64,000 nt of DNA from NCBI RefSeq assembly GCF_020283565.1, contig NC_060062.1:27092251-27156250 (forward strand), in the 5' to 3' direction. The notes under the pieces are model-generated. The model did no database searches. It worked only from the letters and a program-made list of their open reading frames with translations, and was not told where the DNA came from. Of the stretch, positions 55,604 through 64,000 are shown piece by piece; the first letter of the stretch is position 1; each line of letters opens with the position of its first letter. The position numbers and the translations under genes are program-made. The DNA is from Trifolium pratense. Lineage: Eukaryota > Streptophyta > Magnoliopsida > Fabales > Fabaceae.

Positions 55604-56151
55604 GTATAGTGTTTCAAAGATGTTTTTAAAATGAGAAGGGTGTTTGTTTTTTTAGCGCATCTGTTGTTGTTTTAGTCGGCCGTTAATTTCAACTTTAAAA
55701 AAATGGATTTTTTTCTTTGTATTTTTTAAAATAGATTTTCTAAAACTGTTTTTAAAAATATTACAAGTTTTTTATATTCGTTTTTTATAAATTGAAACAT
55801 TAATTTTGACATCATATAACATACACAAATTATTGAAGATAAAATGATTTTTCGAAATTTTGATATTCAAAATAAGTTTCCATAAAATAATCAAATACCT
55901 AAAATAACATTTTAAGAATAACTTTTCAAACCAAATTTTCATTTGAAGTTTTTATAAAAAGTTTCTTTGTAAATTTTTTTAGACAAAATTATGTAACACT
56001 ATAAAATTCTATTTTAAAAAAATCTATAACAAATAGGCCCTTAATTGGCTGATAATTTTTGGTTTAGCCATTGGTGATGGTAGTTTGAGTTTCACCTTGA
56101 CACATTGAGTCGTTCTAATAAAATCATCCATTCATCCGCCGTTAAAAATCA
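55604..56151. other. Intergenic; nothing recognised
   Basis: AT-rich DNA between the Harbinger-like element and the Helitron end. No gene or repeat was assigned. Confidence 0.4.
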
Positions 56152-56181
56152 CTAGGAATAAACCCGTGCGTTGCACGAGTT
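56152..56181 (-). mobile_element. Helitron 3' terminus (minus strand)
   Basis: On the minus strand the sequence AACTCGTGC, loop AAC, GCACGGGTT forms a 9-bp stem with one G-T pair, followed by TATTC and CTAG (56152-56155), then T. This is the standard Helitron 3' end and is similar to the one at 38743-38773. The body should extend rightward (about 56182-56943 and possibly beyond the Athila insertion). No 5' TC end could be identified. Confidence 0.65.
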
Positions 56182-56948
56182 TGATTAAAAAGCACGTTTA
56201 AAATATTTTTTAAATAAAATATAATAACTACGATAAGTATAAATACATATAATTAAATTTAATATTAGTCATGAGAAATGTTGAAATAAGCTCATGTTAT
56301 AAAATGTGATTCATATATGTTTGTTTTATCTTTTTCATCTTTTGATCTCATTCCTTGAAAGTACATACCAAATAGCATAGCTTCTTACTCTCCTCTATGC
56401 AATTCAAGATATTTCATATTTAACTAAATTTTAGTTCTTGTGTTGATATATCGACTTCTTTTAGAATTTTTTTTTAGTAATTTGCTTAATTCTTTCTTTC
56501 TTTTTTTTGTGTGGATTTTTTTCCTTTGTTTAATTATGTCCTCGTTTTTCTTGTTGTTTAGTTGGTCTTTTAATCATTTAATAATATTTAATTGCGATTT
56601 TTTTTTTTAGTTTGGTTTAAGAACTTTCAATAATGACTTTCAAAGTACTCCAAAATAGAAATGAGAGAATGAAACAAAAAAAAAAATTGATTATTGGATA
56701 TAAAAAAGAGTGAGTGAAATTAAATAAATCTCCACCATTGATTTATGATTCATCTTTGGTGGTTTTTGTCTTTTCATCCTTTGGTCTTTCTTGTAAAATT
56801 ACGCACAACTTGACGGAACTATTAACTTTACTCCTATGTAATTTAAGGTTTCTCATATTTATTGAAATCTATGGTCATCCATAAACAAATTAGTATTCTT
56901 CATCTTTTAATTGAAATTGAAATACTACTTCAAATTCTTCATCCCCTC

Positions 56949-56987
56949 TGATGACAGCAGTCATTTGCTAATTTTAATTTCAATTTT
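56949..56987 (+). repeat. 5' LTR stub (39 bp) of the Athila element
   Basis: Identical over 39 bases to the start of the 3' LTR at 60600. Sequence identity stops at 56988. Confidence 0.88.
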
Positions 56988-57016
56988 GAAGCTTTGATAT
57001 TTGTCTTGCCCACTTA

Positions 57017-59118
57017 GATGTTGTTTTGAAGAGATGTGTCGACACTAATTTAGTTTTAAATTGGGAAAAGTGTCATTTTATGGTTACCGAAGGAATAGTG
57101 TTAGGACACAAAATCTCTTCAAAAGGCATAGAAGTGGATAAAGCAAAAATTGAAGTTATAGAAAAATTACCACCTCCGATTAATGTAAAAGGAGTGAGGA
57201 GTTTTTTAGGCCACGCCGGTTTCTATCGACGTTTCATAAAGGACTTCTCAAAAATTGCTAAACCTTTGTGCAATCTCCTTGTGAAAGAGAATGATTTTAA
57301 ATTTGATGATGAATGCTTGAATTCTTTTTCCATTATTAAAAATAAGTTGGTCACCGCGCCCGTAATCACAGCCCCTAATTGGGAATTACCTTTTGAACTT
57401 ATGTGTGATGCCAGTGATTACGCGGTTGGAGCAGTGCTTGGCCAACGACACGCAAAATTTTTCCATGCTATATATTACGCGAGCAAAGTCCTTAATGAAA
57501 ACCAAGTGAATTACTCCACAACTGAAAAGGAATTGCTTGCTGTAATATTTGCTTTGGAAAAGTTTCGCTCTTATTTAATTGGTTCGAAGGTTATTATTTT
57601 TACAGATCATGCAGCATTGAAGTTTCTACTCACAAAGGGGGATTCTAAACCCCGGTTACTTAGATGGATACTGTTGTTGCAAGAATTTGATATTGAGATC
57701 AAGGACAAGAAAGGGGTTGAGAATGTGGTAGCTGATCACCTCTCAAGGTTGGCAAACCCCGAAATAACAAAAAAGGAGAAGAGTATAGTAGTTGAGTTCC
57801 CAGATGAGCAGCTTTTAACAGTGACTGAAAGACCATGGTTCGCAGACATGGCAAATTTTAAAGCAGGAAATTTAGTCCCAGATGATTATAGTTGGCAGCA
57901 AAGAAAGAAATTTTTCAATGACGCTAAATTTTATCTTTGGGATGATCCATATTTATTTAAGGTAGGTCCTGACGGTTTGATAAGACGATGTGTTGCAGGT
58001 GAGGAAGCAAAAAGTATAATGTGGCATTGTCATAGTTCAGCTTACGGAGGCCACCACGGTGGAGAAAGAACTGCAGCAAAAATTCGTCAATGCGGTTTTT
58101 GGTGGCCTACCATGTTCAAGGATTGTGTTGAATTTGTAAAAAATTGTGATAAATGCCAACGAACAGGTAGTATTGCCATGAGGAATGAGATGCCCCAAAA
58201 TGGAATTTTAGAGATCGAACCTTTCGATTGTTGAGGTATTGACTTCATGGGTCCTTTTCCCTCGTCTTATTCTAACCTTTACATTCTTGTTTGTGTTGAT
58301 TATGTCACCAAGTGGGTTGAAGCAACTGCTTCTGTTGCTAATGATGCTCATACTGTTGTTAACTTCTTGAAAAAGAATGTTTTTGCTAGGTTCGGAGTAC
58401 CCAGAATTTTGATCAGTGATGGGGGGAAGCATTTTTGCAATAAATATTTGGAAAGTGTGTTAGCTAAATACAATGTCAAACATAAAGTTGCTACCCCCTA
58501 TCACCCACAAACATGTGGACAAGTTGAAGTATCCAACAGGCAGTTGAAACAAATCCTTGAGAAGACTGTTGCTAACTCAAGGAAAGATTGGGCAAAGAAG
58601 TTAGATGATGCGCTTTGGGCGTATAGGACTGCATTCAAGACTCATCTTGGGTTGTCACCATATCAGTTGGTGTATGGAAAAGCATGTCATTTACCGGTGG
58701 AGCTAGAACACAAGGCCTATTGGGCGGTAAAATTTCTAAATTTTGATGAAAAAGCGGCAGGTAGGAAGAGGTTGCTGAAGTTGAACGAGTTGGAAGAGAT
58801 GAGGCTGCAAGCTTATGAAAATGCGGTCATTTACAAGGAGAGGACCAAGAGGTATCATGATAAAAAATTGGTTAGAAAAGAGTTTTACCCGGGACAAAGT
58901 GTATTGTTATTTAATTCGAAACTGAAACTCTTTCCCGGTAAACTCAAATCTAAATGGTCAGGACCATATGTGATCAAAGAAGTTTTTCTCATGGAGCGGT
59001 AGAATTAGAAGAGCCATTATCGAAGAGGACATTTAAAGTAAATGGCCAAAGAATTAAGCTCTACAATGGAGGCGAGATTCCTACTGAGAGGGTCTCATTG
59101 GTACTGAATGACCTTTAA
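57017..59118 (+). pseudogene. Athila pol remnant: RT end, RNase H, integrase
   Basis: The reading frame enters in the C-terminal part of reverse transcriptase; the catalytic palm with its paired aspartates lies in the deleted portion. RNase H follows, with [27 protein letters not shown] and TDHAALKFL. The integrase zinc finger has the His-His-Cys-Cys pattern ending CDKCQ. The integrase core shows [10 protein letters not shown] and ISDGGKHF, with the Glu in the [11 protein letters not shown] segment. A TGA interrupts the frame at 58232-58234, where the family normally has Trp, and an apparent one-base loss near 58985 shifts the last part, which then runs to TAA at 59116-59118. The element cannot make its own enzymes. 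Confidence 0.9.
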
Positions 59119-60583
59119 GGTCAGCATTAGTCAAGCTAGTGACGGTAAAGAAGCGCTTGATGGGAGGCAACCCATCCGGTATGTTTTATTTCAGTCTTTA
59201 TTTTTAGTAAAAAAAAAACAAAAAACAAAAAAAAAGGAAAAAGAAAAAAAGAACAAAAAAGAGAGACTATCAATGATGTCATATGCTGACAATCCCTTGT
59301 GTTTCATCTTTCTGTTGTCTTGTTTATTATCAAGTTTAATGTTTTTATGTCTTTTCAGAATTGTCAGTGTGTTAATACCTGAATTTGCATGATGAAAATC
59401 TCTTAGACTTGCACATAAAACAATAACTGCAGTGTGATTGCTCATGAAGTGCAATGGTTCAAGAGACAAAGAGACGAATTGGAAAGATAGAGTTTTACAC
59501 GGTGTACAAGTTCAACTTTCAGATACCTCAGCTGGTGAGCATATTGAGCCAAATAAATTCCATGGTATACCCTTTTCTTTCACATCTTATGAGTGTATCC
59601 ATGCTTTGTATATTTTCTATAACTTGCGACTATTCTCTACTGTTGATTGGTTTTGCATTTACACACATAGAGGCACATTTGTTTGGTACTCCGAGCCTTT
59701 TCAAGCTACCCTGTTTATTATTTATCCGTTGCTAAACCAATTTGAGCCTTAAAAAAAAAAAATTCCCTTTTCTTTTGGTGACATACCAAATTATAAGCCT
59801 TTTAGACTTGAAAATTTTTATCTGTTTGCCCTCCTTGGAGTTAGGTATAAGCTTTAAATTTTCTTGTCATGACATCATTTTAAGTTTGGGGTTGCTTTTG
59901 GAATCAGCAACATCTTACGTTTGGGGTCGAGGTACTAGAGAACAAAAAAAAAATGATGATAATAATAACAAGAGACTCACCAAAATAATTGAGTTTTCTT
60001 AAAAAATAAAGAGCCATTAATCATGAAAAATAGTGGCATCTTCAAAAAAAAAAAAAAGAGAAATTTTATTTTGAAAGATAAGTTCTCTAAGTACCTTATT
60101 AACAATGAATTGAGCCCCGATAATGGTAATGCTTCAACAAGGAATAGTAGTGGATATCTAACTCCAATTTAGCCTACTTTTTCCAAAATTATCCCACCGT
60201 TTGCCCAAGCCAAGTTATAACCCTTAAGACCTCAAAAATGTGTGCAATGTATTTACTTTGATTGACGTTTAGAATTTTTTCAAGCTTATGGTAAAATAGC
60301 ATTTGCATGTTGATGGAGTGAATACCCTGTCAAAAATTGAGTGAATTAGTGAGTGAGAGATAAGGTTGAACTTTGTACATTGTGTGGAACGGTCATTGGA
60401 CCAAATTTGATTCAAGTCTTGGAAGCCAAAGTGTTGATTGAGCAGGATCACTGAAGTTAACACCGGTGGTTCTATTGCCGGATGAAGAGAAAAAGGTTTA
60501 TGAGATTTTTATCATTCAAATTAATTTGTTAATTCCCTGACAATTTTGTTTTGACAGGCATGTCACTTGAGGACAAGTAACAG
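59119..60583 (+). other. Athila untranslated/env-position region
   Basis: It starts with the GGGAGGCAACCCA motif (59162-59174) that I recall following pol in Athila elements. The rest has A-rich runs and short frames without family resemblance. TTTAAGTTTGGGGTTG at about 59879-59894 nearly copies the polypurine tract before the 3' LTR. Confidence 0.6.
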
Positions 60584-60599
60584 TTCAAGTTTGGGGTTG
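60584..60599 (+). other. Polypurine tract of the Athila element
   Basis: CAAGTTTGGGGTTG ends immediately before the TG of the 3' LTR, as expected for the primer of plus-strand DNA synthesis in this lineage. Confidence 0.75.
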
Positions 60600-61852
60600 T
60601 GATGACAGCAGTCATTTGCTAATTTTAATTTCAATTTTAGTTTTTTTTAATTAGTTTTTAGTAGTAATACATGATCAAAAAGGAGATTATTTGAAGAACT
60701 TAACATATAAAAAAGTTTGAAGACAAAGGGCCAAAAGGAGAAAAAATACTTAGAAAAATTCTAAGTTTTGAAGCTCAAACACGCCTACGCTCTCTGTATT
60801 TTTCGCAGCCCCAAAAACATCCTATAGTGGCGCGATCAGCTTGCATATGACTTCAGAATTTATCTTTGCACATGATGACGTCAGCATGACAGATGGGTGG
60901 ACCAGCTGTTTTTGTTTTTCTTTGATGAGGTGTCAACACACTAATGGGCTTGAGGCCTTTTAAGTTGGCACGTGACTGTTCTTTAGGAAGATATAAATAG
61001 GAGCTTCATAGTAACCTAGGGATATTACGAGACTTTTGGGAAAAAACTGAACCAAGGAATTCACGCCGTCAGGGAGAGAAGAAGCAATTGCCATTGGGTT
61101 TTATATCAAGGTGACTTCATCATTGATGTATTATTATATAATTGTTATGTCAATTATTATTATGAGTAACTAATCTCATCAGATTAGGAGTTATAGATGA
61201 TTTTTTTTGAAACTATCTGAGCCCTGTAACTACATGTTCTAGTTTATTCAATGAAAACTTATAATTATTCAGTTAATCTTGTGTTTATTGCTTTTCGTTA
61301 ATTGATCACTTTCGAATTGATTTTAAGTTATAAATCACTATTGACCCTAGGGTTTATAATGGAACTAGATTAATTGTTTGTCAATCGTAATTGCTATAGG
61401 AATATAGAATTAATTGGCATGATTGTTAATATAACGTTCTTTAAAGCTTTTGATAATATTAGTTTCGCCTAAGGAATTAGGGTACTTTATTAGATAAACG
61501 GGATTGATGAGCCAAGGAATTTGGACTCGGTCTATTTTGTTATATTGTCGTAATTATAAGAATTTCATTGTTGAGGGCTAGAACCTAGAGTACCAGTTAG
61601 GGACAAAGAGATGATTCAAAATAATTCCTAGTCGTCTTTCTCTAATACAAGTTCACGTTTCAATTTTCTTGCGATTTTAATTATTGTCATTGTTACTACA
61701 AATCAATCTGAAAACCCCCCTTTGCAAGTTATTTATTAATCCTAATTTAATTTAATTGTTTAGTTGAAAATAAGAACAATCCCTGTGGATACGAATCTTA
61801 TAAATTTTACTACTTAGCGACGAATTTAGTTCACTTGCTAAAATTGTCATCA
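60600..61852 (+). repeat. 3' LTR of the Athila element (1253 bp)
   Basis: It starts TGATGACAGCAGTC and ends TCATCA. A TATAAATAG promoter-like box lies at about 60991-60999 and AATGAAAAC/AATAAT-type signals follow. The 5' partner survives only as a 39-bp stub, so LTR-LTR dating is not possible. Confidence 0.85.
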
Positions 61853-61857
61853 CCCTC

Positions 61858-62171
61858 TAAATCAGGTAGATTCCTATCGGAAAGAGGTTTGACAATTAGT
61901 TTTTTCAAAATTCATTATAATTTGGTTTTTTTTTTCTATGCTTGCAATTATATTGTTACAAAATATTTTTAAAATGTGGAAGTTGAAAATGTGAAACAAT
62001 TGAATTAAGATTAAAGATGAAAATTTAATTTTTTTTTTCTAATTCACATAATTATAGGCACTAATAGTATAAGAATGGGTGAAAAATGTTTTTGACACAA
62101 ACATAAACGAATAATATTAGAGTCATTCACTCTTTAATCTCTTGCAAATGGACCAAATTATGAAAATTGTT
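61858..62171. other. DNA between Athila element and next MITE; nothing recognised
   Basis: This may be the continuation of the DNA interrupted by the Athila element, perhaps the Helitron body whose 3' end is at 56152. No gene was seen. Confidence 0.35.
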
Positions 62172-62512
62172 TTGGCAAAATTACACTACAGGTCCTTTAT
62201 CTTATTTTTTTGTAACATTTTGGTCATTTATCTTTTTTTTGTAACACTTTGGTCCTTTATCTTTTATTTGTAACACTTTAGTCCTTTATGCTTTTTATTT
62301 GTAACACTTTAGTCCCCTTTTTTATAACAGTTTGGTCCTTTATCTTTTGTTATTTGTAACACGTTGGTCCTTTATTTTTTATAAATAAATAAGATAAGAA
62401 CCAAAGTGTTACAAAAAAAAAAGATAAAGGACCAAATTGTTACCAAAAAAAGATAAAGGATTAAACTGTTACAAAAAAATAAGATAAAGGACTTGTAGTG
62501 TAATTTTGCCAA
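62172..62512. mobile_element. Foldback MITE with tandem TTTGGTCCTTTATC arms
   Basis: The ends are TTGGCAAAATTACACTACA, inverted at the right. Each is followed by a GGTCCTTTATCTTATTTTTT-like block. The left arm has about six imperfect 27-bp units of GTAACACTTTGGTCCTTTAT with T-runs; the right arm has about four inverted units. The architecture parallels 19482-20195 on a smaller scale. Confidence 0.75.
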
Positions 62513-62542
62513 TTCTTTTCACTTTTTTATAACTTGCATATA

Positions 62543-62848
62543 TTTTTATTTTTTTTTAAGCAAAATAAGTTGGTAGCAGCAAGCTAACCAACCCAAAATA
62601 TATAGATAATAAGAAAAAGAGAACAACAAAACAAGATGGAGGGGACAAAAACCAAAACTCCATCAAACACAATATCTAAAGGTTGTAAAACCTTGTTTGT
62701 TCCTATGTAAGCTAGCTGCAAGAAAATCAGGAGGTTCAAGCCAAAAGGTGTAGGAAGATAGACTATAACCAAGAGAAGCAAGGGTGTCAGCAACTTGATT
62801 CCCTTCTCTAAAAATATGAGAGACGATGCCATTCATTTGTTTGAAGAG
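62543..62848 (-). mobile_element. 5'-truncated LINE with poly(A) tail and exact 16-bp TSD
   Basis: Exact TTATAACTTGCATATA repeats flank the insertion (62527-62542 and 62849-62864). On the minus strand it begins within the RNase H domain (MNGIVSHIFREGNQVADTLA), runs to a stop at about 62584, and ends in an A-rich tail, seen as the T-run at 62543-62560. The 306-bp size shows strong 5' truncation, and the perfect duplication suggests a fairly recent insertion. Confidence 0.88.
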
Positions 62849-62864
62849 TTATAACTTGCATATA

Positions 62865-63770
62865 ATTTTGGCATACTTACATTTTTTATAACTTGTAAAT
62901 AGATCATTTATATATTTTAGGGATGGAATAATTTTTTGTTAAAAGAAATGATAATTAAAATCAATTTAACAATATGTTCATTAGTTGTATATATAAAAAA
63001 TCTCCAATTATTAATTTGATTCAAATGATAATTATCGAAAGAACATTTAAATTGCAACCTAAGATGACGTGCTTAGATTAAAATACGACTGTCTATTAAA
63101 ATTTATATATATTCAATCCACACTTAACCGATCCAGATTTAGGCACATGTTATACGATAAATGTATGAAGATTATATATTTGGTCAACCTCTAAAAGTTG
63201 AATCAATATACTTCTTGTATTACAATTATAAGAACCACATGACTTGAGTGTCAACTTAAAAAAAAAATTCTACTTTGTTTTTGTTTCTGTATTTCTCTTG
63301 AGATATATCACCTACACATTGTAGACAATATAATATTTAAAAATGAAACACATATTTATATTTCTAAATTATTTGGATTGCCCTCCTTTGATTGAATGTC
63401 TCCAACATCAATATACATACCCTCAATCTATATAAATTTTAAGGCACTACAAAATCAATAAATAAAAGTCTCTTTTATCCTCTTCAACTTATTCACATGA
63501 AAAATTAAATATATTCCCATTAATCAACATAAGAATATAAAAAACAAATAAGCTAAAACATTAGACTAATAAAATAATACACAAAAAAAGAAGATTTTTC
63601 TAGTAACAAACATTATATCAATAAAAAAGGATGGCTTACATGACTGCCATTAGAGTTAAATACACATCCTGTTTGTTTCATTCACATGAAAAAATAGTCA
63701 TATTCATATTAATCGATATCAATATAAGTAAATAAGAAAGGATGCTTAAAAATTAGACTAACAAATTATA
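62865..63770. other. Intergenic; nothing recognised
   Basis: AT-rich DNA. The block CTTATTCACATGAAAAATTAA (about 63487) recurs in similar form near 63680 (TTCACATGAAAAAATAG...TATTAAT), hinting at a local duplication of about 190 bp spacing. No gene was seen. Confidence 0.4.
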
Positions 63771-63774
63771 CCAT

Positions 63775-63940
63775 ATCGCTAAAATAGGAAGCCTTAAATA
63801 TTTGTTGAATCTGCAGATTGTCCCACATTCTAGCAATGCACACTTTTATACTACTTTCATTTGTCGCATTGTCGAGGTTATTTAAAAAACTGTATGCGAC
63901 ATGATCTCCAGCTCATGTTGGCCTGTAAGGAAAACAAACC
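63775..63940 (-). pseudogene. Possible replication-protein-A-like (OB-fold) remnant
   Basis: The minus strand reads DHVAYSFLNNLDNATNESSI, then KVCIARMWDNLQIQQIFKAS, and stops at about 63768. The pattern (hydrophobic-N-L-D/N-A, then K-V-hydrophobic-A-R-M-W) resembles the first OB-fold of plant RPA70-like proteins, which are also found in Helitrons. A stop precedes the stretch and no further exons are visible before the window edge, so it could be a gene fragment or the end of an off-window gene. Confidence 0.35.
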
Positions 63941-64000
63941 AAGATTTTATATGTATAAAGGGTATGAAATGTAAAAACAATATGCTTACTTATTGGCATT

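Larger units (their letters stand above)
56949..61852 (+). mobile_element. Ty3/gypsy Athila-lineage retrotransposon, internally deleted
   Basis: Exact 5-bp target duplications CCCTC (56944-56948 and 61853-61857) bracket the element, which begins TGATGACAGC and ends CA. The 5' LTR is reduced to its first 39 bases (56949-56987). Most of the LTR, the primer-binding site, gag, protease and the N-terminal part of reverse transcriptase are missing. The 3' LTR is complete (60600-61852). What remains of pol, with AYWAVKF and [12 protein letters not shown] integrase motifs, fits the Athila/Calypso lineage. No env-like frame is recognisable between 59119 and 60599. Confidence 0.88.

Noticed and set aside
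59108..59469. Lys-rich and Phe-rich open frames after Athila pol, considered as an env-like gene
   Set aside because: They come from A-runs, have no signal peptide or glycoprotein-like layout, and are short.

Overview
The window is nuclear DNA of a flowering plant, most likely a temperate legume of the Medicago/Trifolium type. That placement is an inference from plant-specific gene families, small AT-rich introns, very AT-rich intergenic DNA, and repeat families that I associate with legumes. Six protein-coding genes can be assembled exon by exon; the other roughly 60% is introns and a dense layer of transposable elements.

Layout. Left edge to 4938 (+): the last ten exons of a REN1-type RhoGAP gene whose PH and RhoGAP exons lie off the window. 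8150-9409 (+): an intronless, membrane-anchored DUF7870/FkbM-like protein. 14822-17801 (-): a four-exon universal stress protein. 17.9-27.3 kb: a gene-free transposon cluster that includes a 1.85-kb foldback element with a highly ordered palindromic core. 27355-34133 (+): an 11-exon MYND-type ubiquitin-specific protease of the UBP16/17 class. 34.1-42.6 kb: LTR fragments, a Helitron, and Mutator-like and Stowaway elements. 42638-43408 (-): an intronless AT-hook (AHL) protein. 46947-53881 (-): the complete 13-exon mu subunit of the AP-4 adaptor. 54-64 kb: a Harbinger-like element, a Helitron end, an internally deleted Athila-lineage Ty3/gypsy element with intact 5-bp target duplications, a 5'-truncated LINE with a 16-bp target duplication, and a possible replication-protein-A-like remnant at the right edge.

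The genes do not form a pathway; as usual in plants, unrelated housekeeping and regulatory genes are interleaved with transposons. RhoGAP (Rop GTPase control), AP-4 mu (trans-Golgi sorting), UBP (deubiquitination), AHL (chromatin) and USP (stress) act independently. All exon joins were made by eye from splice consensus, reading-frame continuity and remembered homologues; no alignment or transcript was available.

Most notable: (1) the nested, symmetric foldback element at 20873-22727; (2) two unrelated palindromic elements sitting back to back in (TA)n tracts; (3) many short elements with exact 9-bp target duplications; (4) a tandem 15-residue SPNKSRG repeat at the C-terminus of the RhoGAP; (5) three genes with NAGNAG acceptors that would each add or drop one Gln; (6) a Helitron with three successive 5' ends and one 3' end.
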